DNA of 64,000 nt from Halobiforma lacisalsi AJ5 (GTDB taxonomy: Archaea > Halobacteriota > Halobacteria > Halobacteriales > Natrialbaceae): positions 2,232,001 to 2,296,000 of the forward strand of contig NZ_CP019285.1 in the NCBI RefSeq assembly GCF_000226975.2, given 5' to 3'. Below, piece after piece: positions 8,426 to 17,075 of this stretch. Positions within the stretch are counted from its first letter, which is position 1. Every line of letters starts with the position of its first letter. A program made the position numbers and the translations under genes. The notes under the pieces were generated by a model that was not told where the DNA came from, did no database searches, and saw nothing but the letters and a program-made list of their open reading frames with translations.

Positions 8426-10387
8426 TTATCGCCCTCGTTCCTCGACGGTTACCTCGTACTCACCGGACCCACTGTTGGCGTGAACCTGCAACCGCAGTTC
8501 CTCGTCGCCCTCGAGGTCGACGGTGATCGACTCGTCGCTCTCGGAGCCATCGCTCGACTCGTCGTAGTCCCACCGCGAGGGGGAGCGCCCATCGAGCGTA
8601 ACGTAGAGGTCGAAGTCGGCCCCGTCGGGACCGTCGAGCGCGACCGTCGCCGAGCACGGATCGGCGGTTCGCAGCGAGTAGGTGTAGCTGTCGGTCCCGC
8701 CCCACCAGCGACCGGAGAGGGATCCCTCGGCACTTGCCGTGACGGTCTCGTCTCCACACTGGGGTTCGCCGTCGTCGGCCTCCCAGTCGCCGACCCCCTC
8801 GAGATCGCGCAGGTCGAACGCGTGGCCGTTGACGACCGCCGTCAGGTCCACGTTCGTCTCGACGTCAGTCACGGCCCCGGTGATGTGGAAGTCGTCGACG
8901 TAGCCGCCGAGGTAGCCCTCGACGACGAACTCCTCGCCGTCGGTCGTCGCGATGTCGCGGTACGGATCGTCGGGGTCGGTGTTGGCGTTCTCGCCGGGTT
9001 CGGCGGTGCCGCGACCTTCGATCCGGTACTCGGCGACCCGGTCGAGGGACTCGCCCTCGAGTTCGACGTGGTTCGACTCGTCGTCGTTCCAGACCTCGTC
9101 TATCCCGGGATCCTCGGTGTCGTCTTCCTCGTCATCGTCGTCACCGTAATCGGGGTTCTCGGGCTCGTAGCCGTCCGGTACCGTGTTCACTGCGGCGTCG
9201 GCGTCGACGCGGCCGTACCCCTGTGCGGCGGCAGAAAGGCCGACGTCGGTCGCCGTCTGTCGGAGGTGCTTCCGGAGCGTCTCGACGTCCAGGTCCGGAT
9301 ATTCGGACAGCACGAGACCGGCCACGCCGGCCACGATCGGCGAGGCGATCGACGTCCCCGATGCGCGCGTGTACCCGTCGTTGAGAGTCGTCGTGACGAT
9401 GCTCGTTCCGGGTGCGGCGAGTTCGATCTCGGATCCACGGTTGGAGAACGACGCCAGCCGATCGTGCGAATCGAGCGCGGAGACGGCGATCACGGAGTCG
9501 TACACCGCCGGATACGCGACGCTCCCGCCGGAGTTACCCGCAGCCGCGACGAGCAGACAACCCTGGTCGTAGGCGTACTGGCAGGCGTTTCGGAGGGTGT
9601 GCCAGTCGCTCGAGCTCCCCAGCGAGAGGTTGATGACGTCGACGCCCTGATCGGCCGACCACTGGACGGCGTCGGCGATATCGGCGAGCGAGCCGGTGCC
9701 GCTCGCGTCGAGCGCGCGGGCGCTCAGCATCGAACAGTTCGAGACCCCTGCGTGACCGGTCCCGTTGTCAGTCGCGCCGACGGCAGCCCCCGAGACCATC
9801 GTCCCATGGGTTTCGCTCCCGCTTCTGGGATAGGGGTCGCTGCCGCCGCCGACGAACACCTCGCCGATCCGGTCGTCGACGTTTTCGGCCAGGTTCTCGT
9901 GGTCGTAGGCCGTACCCGTGTCGACGATCGAGATCGTCACGTCCGAATCGCCAAACGTCTCGTCCCAGGCACCCTCGCAGTTGACCTGCTGGGGGGCATG
10001 CTGGGACCCGTAGTAGGGGTCGTTCGGCGCGGCGAAGGACTCGATGGTCGCGTTCTCCTCGACGTACTCGATCTCGTCGACGGACGCGAGGGCGTCTTCG
10101 ATCGCCGTCTTCGCCTCCTCGGGCGTGTTCTCCGGGAACTCGATCGTCGCGTAGTGGATCGCCTCGTTGGTGTGAACCACCTGGCCGTCGACGATCGAGG
10201 AATCGACCGCGCTCTCGACGTCGGAGACGTCCGGCGAGACGCCGACGAGCAGTTCGGTCGCTCCCGCGTCGGCTTCGTCGTCGCCGTCGGCAGCCGCGAC
10301 GCCGCTCGAGCCGAGAAACGCCCCGAGCGCGCCGGCAGCCTTGAGTACGGATCGTCGGTCGGAAGTGGGGGAATCGTCCGGTGGCAT
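8426..10387 (-). CDS. Tat-exported subtilisin-like serine protease with inserted domain
   Basis: The precursor has 653 residues from the ATG at 10387. An in-frame ATG at 10453 would put the TATA box inside the gene and adds an atypical leader. Twin-arginine signal [20 protein letters not shown] is followed by a prodomain and a catalytic domain with Asp in SIVDTGTAYDH (about 154), His in THGTMVSGAAVG (about 192) and Ser in GTSIASPIVAG (about 344). After an acidic linker there is an extra domain (about 430-550) absent from its neighbour, then a C-terminal beta domain. It is a paralogue of the downstream subtilase. Confidence 0.93.
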   Translation of the reverse strand: MPPDDSPTSDRRSVLKAAGALGAFLGSSGVAAADGDDEADAGATELLVGVSPDVSDVESAVDSSIVDGQVVHTNEAIHYATIEFPENTPEEAKTAIEDALASVDEIEYVEENATIESFAAPNDPYYGSQHAPQQVNCEGAWDETFGDSDVTISIVDTGTAYDHENLAENVDDRIGEVFVGGGSDPYPRSGSETHGTMVSGAAVGATDNGTGHAGVSNCSMLSARALDASGTGSLADIADAVQWSADQGVDVINLSLGSSSDWHTLRNACQYAYDQGCLLVAAAGNSGGSVAYPAVYDSVIAVSALDSHDRLASFSNRGSEIELAAPGTSIVTTTLNDGYTRASGTSIASPIVAGVAGLVLSEYPDLDVETLRKHLRQTATDVGLSAAAQGYGRVDADAAVNTVPDGYEPENPDYGDDDDEEDDTEDPGIDEVWNDDESNHVELEGESLDRVAEYRIEGRGTAEPGENANTDPDDPYRDIATTDGEEFVVEGYLGGYVDDFHITGAVTDVETNVDLTAVVNGHAFDLRDLEGVGDWEADDGEPQCGDETVTASAEGSLSGRWWGGTDSYTYSLRTADPCSATVALDGPDGADFDLYVTLDGRSPSRWDYDESSDGSESDESITVDLEGDEELRLQVHANSGSGEYEVTVEERGR

Positions 10388-10410
10388 CTGACGACAGTCA
10401 GGTATTCCTG

Positions 10411-10422
10411 AAATTATTAAAA
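10411..10422 (-). promoter_or_regulatory. TATA-like box of second subtilase gene
   Basis: On the minus strand the sequence TTTTTAATAATTT lies about 30 nt upstream of the ATG at 10387. A short inverted repeat, CTGAC-GACA-GTCAG at 10388-10401, sits between the box and the start codon and could affect initiation. Confidence 0.55.
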
Positions 10423-10639
10423 ACTTCGTCAACTCTGAAGGATTTATCCGCACATATTTTCGTATTTAACTTGTTATTCATAACACTATTATCTTATAAA
10501 GCAGGAACGAGTGAAGGTCTCGGTTTAGTACCGGTATACGGCCCGTAGAACTTCGAACGGGTTTTCGCCCGAGTGCATCGGGGTCGACGGCTCGAGGCGT
10601 TTCGCTACACCTATCCCGCGGTCTCGACTACGGTCGGGC

Positions 10640-11125
10640 ATGTTCGAACGCGTTCGGGCCCGTCTGGTGTCCGATCACTCCCGCTCACGCTCTCGCTCCC
10701 GCGAGCCGACGGTCGGGTTGTTCGTCGACGGCCCGAACGTCTTCCGTGACGAGTTCGACGTCGACCTGGACGACCTCCGCGAGGCAGTCGGCGACCTCGG
10801 CCGGGTCGGGGTGATCCGACTCTACCTCGACGAGCACGCGACACCGGGACTGATCCAGGCCGCGGAGGCCCGTGGCTTCGAGGTGATCATCACCAGCGGC
10901 GACGTCGACGTCAAACTCGCCGTCGACGCGACCGCGCTGTCCGGGGACGGCACGATCGACCGCCTCGCGATCGCCTCCCGCGATACGGATTTCAAGCCCG
11001 TCCTCGAGCACGCCGGCGCGGTCGGCGTCGAGACGATCGCGATCGCACCCGGCGAATACGGTCGCTCCGACGCGCTCCGGAACGCGGCCGACGAGGCTGT
11101 GACGATGGGGACCGACGGGGACTGA
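10640..11125 (+). CDS. NYN-domain (PIN-like nuclease fold) protein, TIGR00288 type
   Basis: The 161-residue protein has a short Arg/Ser-rich leader, then an NYN domain: GLFVDGPNVFRDEF (about 28-42) supplies the first acidic residues, followed by GDVDVKLAVDA and ASRDTDFKPVLEHA (about 115-128). This arrangement of aspartates is typical of PIN/NYN metal-dependent ribonuclease folds. Family members are widespread in archaea but their substrate is unknown. Length fits the family. It stands alone between the protease pair and an alpha/beta hydrolase. Confidence 0.85.
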   Translation: MFERVRARLVSDHSRSRSRSREPTVGLFVDGPNVFRDEFDVDLDDLREAVGDLGRVGVIRLYLDEHATPGLIQAAEARGFEVIITSGDVDVKLAVDATALSGDGTIDRLAIASRDTDFKPVLEHAGAVGVETIAIAPGEYGRSDALRNAADEAVTMGTDGD

Positions 11126-11212
11126 CTGCGCGAGTCGGGTCGCCCGGGCCCGACTGCTACACCGACTGCGACGCGGTCGAGACTTTATACCTGCTCCTGT
11201 CGTTGAACGCGT

Positions 11213-11995
11213 ATGGAAACGGTCACACACCACGGCCGGGAGACGGCCTACGAACGGCTGGGGGAGGGGAACGGCGAACACGACCGGCCGGCGATCTGTT
11301 GTGTCCACGGTAGCGGCGGCGACCGACGGCTCTGGGGGAACCAACGGCCGCTCGCCGACGCGACCGGTCGACCGGTGGTCGCGCTCGATCTCAGTGGCCA
11401 CGGCGACTCGAGCGACGTCGACGCCAGCCCAGGCTACACGACGCTGTCGGCACACGTCGACGACGTTCTCGCGGTCGCGGAGGCGACCGACGCCGACGTT
11501 CTGATTGGAAACTCGATGGGCGGTGCGGTCGTCATACAACTGGTCCTCGAGCGGGCCTTTACCCCCGAAGCGGTCGTCCTGAACGGGACTGGCGCGCGGC
11601 TTGGCGTCCTCGAGGACCTGCTGGAGTGGCTCGAGACCGACTTCGAGCGTGCCGTCGAGTTTCTCCACGGTCGGAACCGGCTCTTTCACGACCCCGAGTC
11701 GGCGGCCGCGGAACGCTCCCGGGAAGTGATGCTCGACTCCGGTCAGGCGGTAACGAACCGCGATTTCCGGACCTGTCACCGGTTCGACGCCCGTCACCAG
11801 CTATCGGGGATCGACGTCCCGACGCTCGTCGTCTACGGCGAGTACGACCAGTTGACGCCGCCGTGGTTCCATGAGTTCCTCGCCGACGAGATCCCCGACG
11901 CCGGACTGGTCGGCATCGGCGACGCCGCCCAGTCGACGATGCTCGAGCGACCAGAGCCGTTCAACGAGGCTGTCGCGGCGTTTCTCGACGGCTAG
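11213..11995 (+). CDS. Alpha/beta-hydrolase fold protein lacking the usual catalytic His
   Basis: The 260-residue protein has the oxyanion region HGSGGDRRLW, a nucleophile elbow GNSMGGAV (Ser near 101) and an acid loop VVYGEYDQLTPP (Asp near 211). At the position where the family normally has GH-x(n)-ERP, it reads GIGDAAQSTMLERPEPF, so Asp replaces the catalytic His. This could mean altered or lost hydrolase activity. A TATA-like ACTTTATAC at about 11182-11190 supports the start. The stop overlaps that of convergent panB by 4 nt. Confidence 0.85.
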   Translation: METVTHHGRETAYERLGEGNGEHDRPAICCVHGSGGDRRLWGNQRPLADATGRPVVALDLSGHGDSSDVDASPGYTTLSAHVDDVLAVAEATDADVLIGNSMGGAVVIQLVLERAFTPEAVVLNGTGARLGVLEDLLEWLETDFERAVEFLHGRNRLFHDPESAAAERSREVMLDSGQAVTNRDFRTCHRFDARHQLSGIDVPTLVVYGEYDQLTPPWFHEFLADEIPDAGLVGIGDAAQSTMLERPEPFNEAVAAFLDG

Positions 11996-12804
11996 TAGAG
12001 GTCCTCGAGATCGCTCTCCTCGTGGCTGTGTTCCTCGGCCGGGAACTCGCCCGACTCGACGGCGGCGACGTACTCCTCGACGGCCGACTCCATCTCCTCG
12101 CGGACCGCGCCGAACCGTTTGGCGAACGAGGGCGACCACTCGCTCAGGCCGACGGCGTCGTCGACGACGAGTACTTGCCCGTCGCAGTCCGGCCCGGCCC
12201 CGATCCCGATGGTCGGGATGTCGATCGCGTCGGTCACTTCCGCCGCGAGGTTCGCCGGCACGTGCTCGAGGACGAGCGAGAACGCGCCCGCGTCCTCGTG
12301 TGCTTTGGCGAGTTCGATGATACGCTCGGCCGCCTCCGCGTCGGTCCCCTGGCGCGGGTAACCGCCGTACTGGTTGACGTGCTGGGGCGTCAGGCCGAGA
12401 TGGGCCATCACCGGGATGCCCAGTTGAACCATCTTCTCGGTGAGTTCGACGGTGTGGGGACCGCTCTCGAGTTTGATCGCCTCGGCCCCTTCCTCCTTGA
12501 GCATCCGTCCCGCGTTCTCGATGCTGTCTTTCTCGTCGACGCCGAACGAGAGGAAGGGCATGTCCGCGACGACCAGGGCGTCTTCGGTCGCGCGCGAGAC
12601 GGCTCCGACGTGGCGCGCGACGTCGTCGACGGTGACCGGAACGGTCGTCTCGTAGCCCAGCGACGCGTTGCCGACGCTGTCGCCGACGAGGATCACGTCG
12701 ACGTCAGCGTCGTCGACGATCCCGGCCGTCGGCGCGTCGTAGGCCGTCAACATCGTGATCGGTTCCTTCCCGGCCTTCCTCTTGATGTCCCGGACGGTAG
12801 GCAT
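11992..12804 (-). CDS. panB: 3-methyl-2-oxobutanoate hydroxymethyltransferase
   Basis: PanB transfers a hydroxymethyl group from methylene-tetrahydrofolate to 2-oxoisovalerate, giving ketopantoate for coenzyme A synthesis. The 270-residue protein has all recognisable blocks: start MPTVRDIKRK, ILVGDSVGNASLGYETT, MPFLSFGV, HLGLTPQHVNQYGGY, and IGIGAGPDCDGQVLVVDD. Metal-binding Asp residues in the second block are present. The C-terminus is acidic. The gene converges with the alpha/beta hydrolase; no other pantothenate gene is adjacent. Confidence 0.96.
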   Translation of the reverse strand: MPTVRDIKRKAGKEPITMLTAYDAPTAGIVDDADVDVILVGDSVGNASLGYETTVPVTVDDVARHVGAVSRATEDALVVADMPFLSFGVDEKDSIENAGRMLKEEGAEAIKLESGPHTVELTEKMVQLGIPVMAHLGLTPQHVNQYGGYPRQGTDAEAAERIIELAKAHEDAGAFSLVLEHVPANLAAEVTDAIDIPTIGIGAGPDCDGQVLVVDDAVGLSEWSPSFAKRFGAVREEMESAVEEYVAAVESGEFPAEEHSHEESDLEDLY

Positions 12805-12916
12805 ACCCTGCCATTCGAACCCGACGATTAAATGTCATCGTTCTATCCTCGCCGACCGCCGGCAGCCGAGCGTATAACCCGCGATGCTTATGAGGAATCG
12901 GTCGAGAGTGTCGAAC

Positions 12917-13150
12917 GTGCCGGAACCCGTCGAAACGACCGACCCGGACGGCGTCGACTACGGCTGGGTGATGCAGGTCACCTTCGTACTCACTATCCTC
13001 GTCGGCGCGCCGACGGTCGCCCTGCTGTCGATCCCCGCCGACCTCCCGTCCTGGGAGACGCGGGCCGAGTTCGCGATCCGCGTCGGCGCCGTCGTCTGGC
13101 TCGTCGTCTCGATCGCGGTCTTCACCTACGCGAAGCGACGCCGGGACTGA
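12917..13150 (+). CDS. Two-helix membrane protein, DUF5822-like
   Basis: The protein is 77 residues from a GTG start at 12917 (VPEPVETTDPDGVDYGWVMQ as the opening). Two membrane helices lie near 18-38 and 54-72. In-frame ATGs at 12884 and 12890 exist but sit on or next to the TATA-like elements (GTATAAC around 12873-12879 and CTTATGAG around 12886-12893), so GTG is preferred. The DUF5822 match is from memory. Function is unknown. Confidence 0.7.
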   Translation: MPEPVETTDPDGVDYGWVMQVTFVLTILVGAPTVALLSIPADLPSWETRAEFAIRVGAVVWLVVSIAVFTYAKRRRD

Positions 13151-13159
13151 CCGCCGGCC

Positions 13160-13693
13160 TCACTGCCGGTCGACGTACTCGAAGGCCGTCCCCGCACGCC
13201 GGGCCGTTACCTCGTCGCGTTCCGAATCGCCGACGAACACCGTCCCGTCCGGCGACGCGCCGATCCCCCGAACCGTCTCGAGCAGCGGCTCCGGGTGGGG
13301 TTTCCGGGTCGCGACGGTGTCGCGACCGACGACGGCGTCGACCGACTCGAGCAGCCCGTGTTCCTCGAGCGCGATCCGACACGCCCGCTCGCAGTTGAGC
13401 GAACAGACGCCGACGGGCACCGTCGCCTCGAGGTCGCGGAGTTCGTCCGCCCGGGGAAGCCGCGGTGCCGACCGCGCTCCCTCCCGCTCGTGGGCCGCGA
13501 TGGTCGATTCGACGGCGGACCGGACGCCCGCATCGTCCGCGGCACCGAGCAGTTCCCAGAGGTCGCCGCCGGGCCGCTCGAGGCCGGCGTCCTCGTAGAC
13601 CGCCCTGACGTCCGCGGTGACGCGGCCCCAGTCGACCGCGAGGTCCACGAGAGTGCCGTCCAGATCGTACACGATGGCCTCGTATTCTGTCAC
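13160..13693 (-). CDS. HAD-superfamily hydrolase
   Basis: The 177-residue protein starts with the HAD motif I YDLDGTLVD (about 9-17), has a helical cap (about 20-90), motif II in VGVCSLNCE, the motif III lysine in TRKPHPEPL, and motif IV GDSERDEVTA. It is a small HAD-IA phosphatase; a phosphoglycolate-like or sugar-phosphate substrate is possible but not determinable. It converges with the DUF5822-like gene. A degenerate heptamer array lies immediately upstream. Confidence 0.9.
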   Translation of the reverse strand: MTEYEAIVYDLDGTLVDLAVDWGRVTADVRAVYEDAGLERPGGDLWELLGAADDAGVRSAVESTIAAHEREGARSAPRLPRADELRDLEATVPVGVCSLNCERACRIALEEHGLLESVDAVVGRDTVATRKPHPEPLLETVRGIGASPDGTVFVGDSERDEVTARRAGTAFEYVDRQ

Positions 13694-13746
13694 GGTCGAC
13701 GGTACGGTCGGCGGAAGAATAGTGACTTCGGTCGCGACGTCGGGGT

Positions 13747-13816
13747 GGGAGACTGGAAACTAGGGACTCGAGGCACGAGGCTCGAGGCACGAGGCTCGCG
13801 GCTCGAGGCACGAAGC
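13747..13816. repeat. Degenerate 7-bp tandem array (about ten units)
   Basis: Ten consecutive heptamers can be laid end to end, from GGGAGAC, TGGAAAC, TAGGGAC through alternating TCGAGGC and ACGAGGC units to ACGAAGC. The array lies between the HAD gene start and the Bat-like gene end. Non-coding in appearance; similar heptamer arrays occur at 17027-17075 and 45906-45933. Confidence 0.75.
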
Positions 13817-13913
13817 CCGTGGATGGCCACCCCCGAAAAGAACGCGATGCCGACGCCGACGCCGACGCGACGTGTCCACCGACGGTCCGGAACCTGCCAC
13901 GCCACGCCGCCCG

Positions 13914-14597
13914 TCAGTGCGAGTCGGTCACCATCCCGTTTGTCGGATCCTCGAGTTGCTCGCTGGCGAGCACCCGGTTCGCCCGGCGCAGGCGCTCGGA
14001 CAGCGCCTGGTGGGAGATATCGAGTTCGTTCGCCAGTTCCTCGAGCGAAATCTCCCGGGGAACGTCGTAGTAGCCCTGGCGGTAGGCCTCGGCGATCGCC
14101 TCTTGCTGGGGCTCGGTGAGCGCGGCCGTCGTCTCGAGGTCTTCGTCGGCCCCCGCTTCGACCATCCGCCTGACGTCGACTCGTGTCCCCTGCTCCTCGA
14201 TGTCGGAGACGGCGTCCGATAGCTCCTCGCGGAGCGGGAACAGCAGCCGAAGCGTCCACTGGTCGTCGGCGACGCTGGCACCGAGTACCGTCCCGCCGTG
14301 GCCGTAGACGGCCTGGCAGATCGAGGCGACGTCTCCACTGTACCGGAGCCGGTAGAACCACTCCTCGTCGGCCGTCTCGTCGAGCAGCCGCCGGTACTGA
14401 TCGACCGACGGATCCCGCTCGAGGGCAGGCTCGAGGGCGTCGGGTTCGACGTTGGAGAACCAGACCAGAGGGGTCGTCCGGCACGGCCCTTCGGCGACGA
14501 CGCTCTCGACGTGTACCTCGAGGTCCGGCAGTTCGCGGAACGTGTCCGCGAGCGCGAACCCGTCGGTCGGGAGGGTGAGTTCGGCGATCGTCGTCAC
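13914..14597 (-). CDS. Bat-type HTH transcriptional regulator
   Basis: The protein has 227 residues from a GTG at 14597 (VTTIAELTLPTDGF). Upstream in-frame sequence is Arg-rich and was excluded. An N-terminal sensor-like region (about 1-150) resembles the GAF/Bat-associated domain of haloarchaeal bacterio-opsin activator paralogues. The C-terminal HTH-10 domain has LTEPQQEAIAEAYRQGYYDVP, then LEELANELDISHQALSERLRRA (about 155-210). Haloarchaea have many such regulators; the target and signal are unknown here. It is not near an opsin gene. Confidence 0.88.
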   Translation of the reverse strand: MTTIAELTLPTDGFALADTFRELPDLEVHVESVVAEGPCRTTPLVWFSNVEPDALEPALERDPSVDQYRRLLDETADEEWFYRLRYSGDVASICQAVYGHGGTVLGASVADDQWTLRLLFPLREELSDAVSDIEEQGTRVDVRRMVEAGADEDLETTAALTEPQQEAIAEAYRQGYYDVPREISLEELANELDISHQALSERLRRANRVLASEQLEDPTNGMVTDSH

Positions 14598-14953
14598 CGC
14601 GGGATCACCTCCGGATCGCGGTGGCCACGGTCGGCGTCGCGACTTCGATACCGGCACCGACGCTCGCCACGGGACGCGGCGCTCTCCGGTTCGCGAACGA
14701 TACCGTCGTAGTGGGTCGGGGGCTCGAACCGTCTCATCATAGTACCGATCCGGAGCGATCCGAATCACGAGCGCGAGCGCGACCGCGAAAGTGACCCTAT
14801 TGCGGAGATACCGGTTCGGATCCACCGACGCGTGCAGTACGGTCTCACGACCGGGTCGCGTCGGTAGAAGGGACAGCGCGGACGCCGTTGATGAGCAGGC
14901 TTTGATGTTCCAGCGGTTTAAGTCGGGACGGGAAACGTTCGAGCCCGATCGTT
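14598..14953. other. Intergenic stretch without recognisable gene
   Basis: About 356 nt separate the Bat-like gene and the HAD gene, both on the minus strand. Short open frames here lack haloarchaeal protein character. It presumably contains the promoter of the Bat-like gene. No RNA gene or clear repeat was seen. Confidence 0.5.
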
Positions 14954-16240
14954 TCACTCCAGGCGTGCGAGCCTGTTGAGCGCGTAGACGGTCCGCAACA
15001 CGTCGACGCTTTTCCCGCGATCGAAGACGAGTTCGTCCGTCTCGAGGACGTGCTCCAAGGTATCCTGCGAGGCGTGTTCCGGCGCGGCCGCGATCCCGGT
15101 GTCGTTCTCCGCGACCCACTTCATCACCCGCAGATCGCTCTTGGAGTCGCCCATCACGAGCGCGAACGGATCGTCGACGCCTAACACCTCGAGCGCGCGC
15201 TCGACGCCGACGACCTTGTTCAGCTCGAGGCTGCCGATCTCGGCCGCGTCGGCCTCGTAGTAAGCGACGTCGATCCGCTCGAGGACCGAGACGAGTTCCG
15301 AAGGTGGGTCCTCCGTGAGGTCCGGGTACGCGCCCTGGCCCTCGAGGACGGCACGGATCTCGGGGTCCTGCCCGGCGTAGAAGGAGCGGGTCCAGTCGCG
15401 GATAGACGTCGTCTCCCCGTCGTCATCGTCGTCCGCGCCGTTCGCGTCGCTCGCGTCGAGCGCATCGATCGCGGAGCCGACGGCGTCGGCGAGCAGATCG
15501 ATCAGATAGACCAGCGCCTCGTCGATGACCTCGCGTGCCTGCGAGGACCCGGTCTCGTAGTTGGGCTTCATCGTGACGTTGAACTCGTTGCCCTGGAGGT
15601 GACACCCTCGCCGGAGGTTCTCGGGCGCTTCTGGGAGCACGCGGGAACGAACGTCGCCGAAGACGGTCCGGATCTCCTCGTCCAGGTCCTCGTAGAGCAG
15701 TTGCTTCGTCTCCGCGCCGTGGCCCGGGGTGAACACCCCCGTTCCCGCCTCGTAGACGATCGACAGCTCCCCGGAGTGAACGATTTCGCTGCCCAGCCCC
15801 TGGATCGCGAACCCCTTGACGTTCTCGAGGGTCTGGCCGGTACAGATGACGATCGGGACGCCGGCCTCGTGGAACTCCGTCAGCACGTGCAGCGTCTCGC
15901 GGGGGATCTCGTTGTCCGTCCCGCCGGCCGAGCGCAGCGTCTCGTCGACGTCCAGGACGAGCACGTTCACCGCGCGGCCGTACTTAGCCTCGAGGTCGAG
16001 CGCGGTAAACGCCTGGTCGCGGTCGGCCCACGAGGCCACCTCCGCGAACGTCTCGCCCGCGGCGAAATCGCTTCTGATCTCGTCCTTTCGCTCCTCGAGT
16101 TCCTCCGTCGCGCTCTGCCAGTGCTCGAGGGCGGCCCGCGAGTCGACCGCGGGGAAGACGTCGACGAACTCCTGGTACTCCCGCAGGGTCTCGGTGTCGT
16201 ACTCGTCGTAGAGCCGGTAGACGAGGTCGTATCGTTCCAT
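14954..16240 (-). CDS. HAD-superfamily phosphatase, large Cof-like type
   Basis: The 428-residue protein has an N-terminal helical region (about 1-85), then motif I VLVLDVDETLRS (about 92-103), motif II in VIVICTGQTLENV-like context, and a C-terminal motif FALVMGDSKSDLRVMKW (about 360-376). A Cof-type cap lies between, with an acidic low-complexity loop (DASDANGADDDDDGE). It is probably a sugar-phosphate phosphatase, but the substrate is unknown. It is divergent from gfcR with about 135 nt between starts, so shared regulation is possible. Confidence 0.85.
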   Translation of the reverse strand: MERYDLVYRLYDEYDTETLREYQEFVDVFPAVDSRAALEHWQSATEELEERKDEIRSDFAAGETFAEVASWADRDQAFTALDLEAKYGRAVNVLVLDVDETLRSAGGTDNEIPRETLHVLTEFHEAGVPIVICTGQTLENVKGFAIQGLGSEIVHSGELSIVYEAGTGVFTPGHGAETKQLLYEDLDEEIRTVFGDVRSRVLPEAPENLRRGCHLQGNEFNVTMKPNYETGSSQAREVIDEALVYLIDLLADAVGSAIDALDASDANGADDDDDGETTSIRDWTRSFYAGQDPEIRAVLEGQGAYPDLTEDPPSELVSVLERIDVAYYEADAAEIGSLELNKVVGVERALEVLGVDDPFALVMGDSKSDLRVMKWVAENDTGIAAAPEHASQDTLEHVLETDELVFDRGKSVDVLRTVYALNRLARLE

Positions 16241-16346
16241 GGTAACTACAGTCGGTGCCGAGTGAATAATCGTTTCCGTGGCGGCGGGATTCCGTGTTTC
16301 CCTCGGGGTGACCGTCCCTCGCGCGATTTGTGCACGACGACACGAC

Positions 16347-16354
16347 TATATAAA
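16347..16354 (+). promoter_or_regulatory. TATA box of gfcR
   Basis: TATATAAA lies about 26 nt before the gfcR ATG at 16376, the spacing expected for a leaderless archaeal transcript. It also decides the start, since the open frame extends far upstream. Confidence 0.75.
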
Positions 16355-16375
16355 CGGCGGCCGAACCGTTCGAAC

Positions 16376-17032
16376 ATGAAAAACGTCGACGACCTCATCG
16401 AGAGTGCCGCCGAACTCGCTGATCGCGGCCTTTCGAAGGGTGAAATCGCTGACGAACTGAACGTCTCGCGCGAGACCGCGAGCTGGCTGGTCGAACGCAG
16501 CGGCGCGACGACGCGGTCGAACGGCCGTCAGCAACAGCAGTCGGCCGACCCCGAAAGCGGCGGCCCGCAGGACATCCACGTCGACTGGTCGGCCATCGGC
16601 CGGGACAGCAAACGGATGCAGTACGTCGCCTCGGCGATGGCCGACCTGCTCGCCAAACACGGCGAGGACGTCGATCTGACGATCGGTATCGAGAAGGCCG
16701 GCGGCCCGATCGCGACCCTCGTTGCCCGCGACCTCGAGACCGATCTGGCGACCTACACTCCCGCGAAACACCAGTGGGAGGAGGGCGACATCGAGGACCT
16801 CGGCGGGACCTTCAGCCGGAACTTCGCGGGCATCCGTGACCGCGAGTGTTACGTCGTCGACGACACCATCACGAGCGGCACGACGATGCGTGAAACCGTC
16901 GAAGCGATCCGCGCGGAAGGCGGCGAACCGCTCGCCTGCGTCGTCCTCGCGGACAAACAGGGGCTCGAGGAGATCGACGGCGTGCCGGTCTACTCGCTGC
17001 TTCAGGTCATCAGCGTCGGCAAGGACGACTGA
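16376..17032 (+). CDS. gfcR: Transcriptional regulator of sugar metabolism, phosphoribosyltransferase-like
   Basis: The protein is 218 residues. An N-terminal HTH (about 20-45, GLSKGEIADELNVSRETASW) is joined to a type I phosphoribosyltransferase domain (about 65-218). The PRPP-binding loop CYVVDDTITSGTTMRE is intact. In Haloferax volcanii the homologue GfcR activates glycolytic and fructose/glucose genes in response to sugars. The linker contains a Gln run. The start is set by the TATA box 26 nt upstream. Its stop codon lies within a heptamer repeat array, which is unusual. Confidence 0.93.
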   Translation: MKNVDDLIESAAELADRGLSKGEIADELNVSRETASWLVERSGATTRSNGRQQQQSADPESGGPQDIHVDWSAIGRDSKRMQYVASAMADLLAKHGEDVDLTIGIEKAGGPIATLVARDLETDLATYTPAKHQWEEGDIEDLGGTFSRNFAGIRDRECYVVDDTITSGTTMRETVEAIRAEGGEPLACVVLADKQGLEEIDGVPVYSLLQVISVGKDD

Positions 17033-17075
17033 CGACTGACGCCTGACGCCAGACGACTGACGACTGACTACTGAC
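17027..17075. repeat. Seven-unit 7-bp tandem array overlapping the gfcR stop codon
   Basis: Units GACTGAC, GACTGAC, GCCTGAC, GCCAGAC, GACTGAC, GACTGAC and TACTGAC follow each other without gaps. The first unit includes the last sense codon and stop of gfcR. The array supplies several further in-register and out-of-register TGA triplets. Confidence 0.85.

Noticed and set aside
8327..10411. 694-codon plus-strand open frame antisense to the second subtilase
   Set aside because: It mirrors the protease gene in the opposite strand; the protease has all catalytic motifs, and this frame has a Val/Arg/Asp-skewed shadow composition.
10388..10453. Earlier ATG for the second subtilase
   Set aside because: It would place the TATA box inside the coding region and precede the twin-arginine signal with an atypical leader.
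13747..13816. CRISPR-like interpretation of the repeat array
   Set aside because: Units are 7 bp with no spacers and no cas genes nearby.
15599..16375. Upstream extension of the gfcR frame
   Set aside because: It runs antisense to the HAD gene, and a TATA box lies just before the internal ATG.
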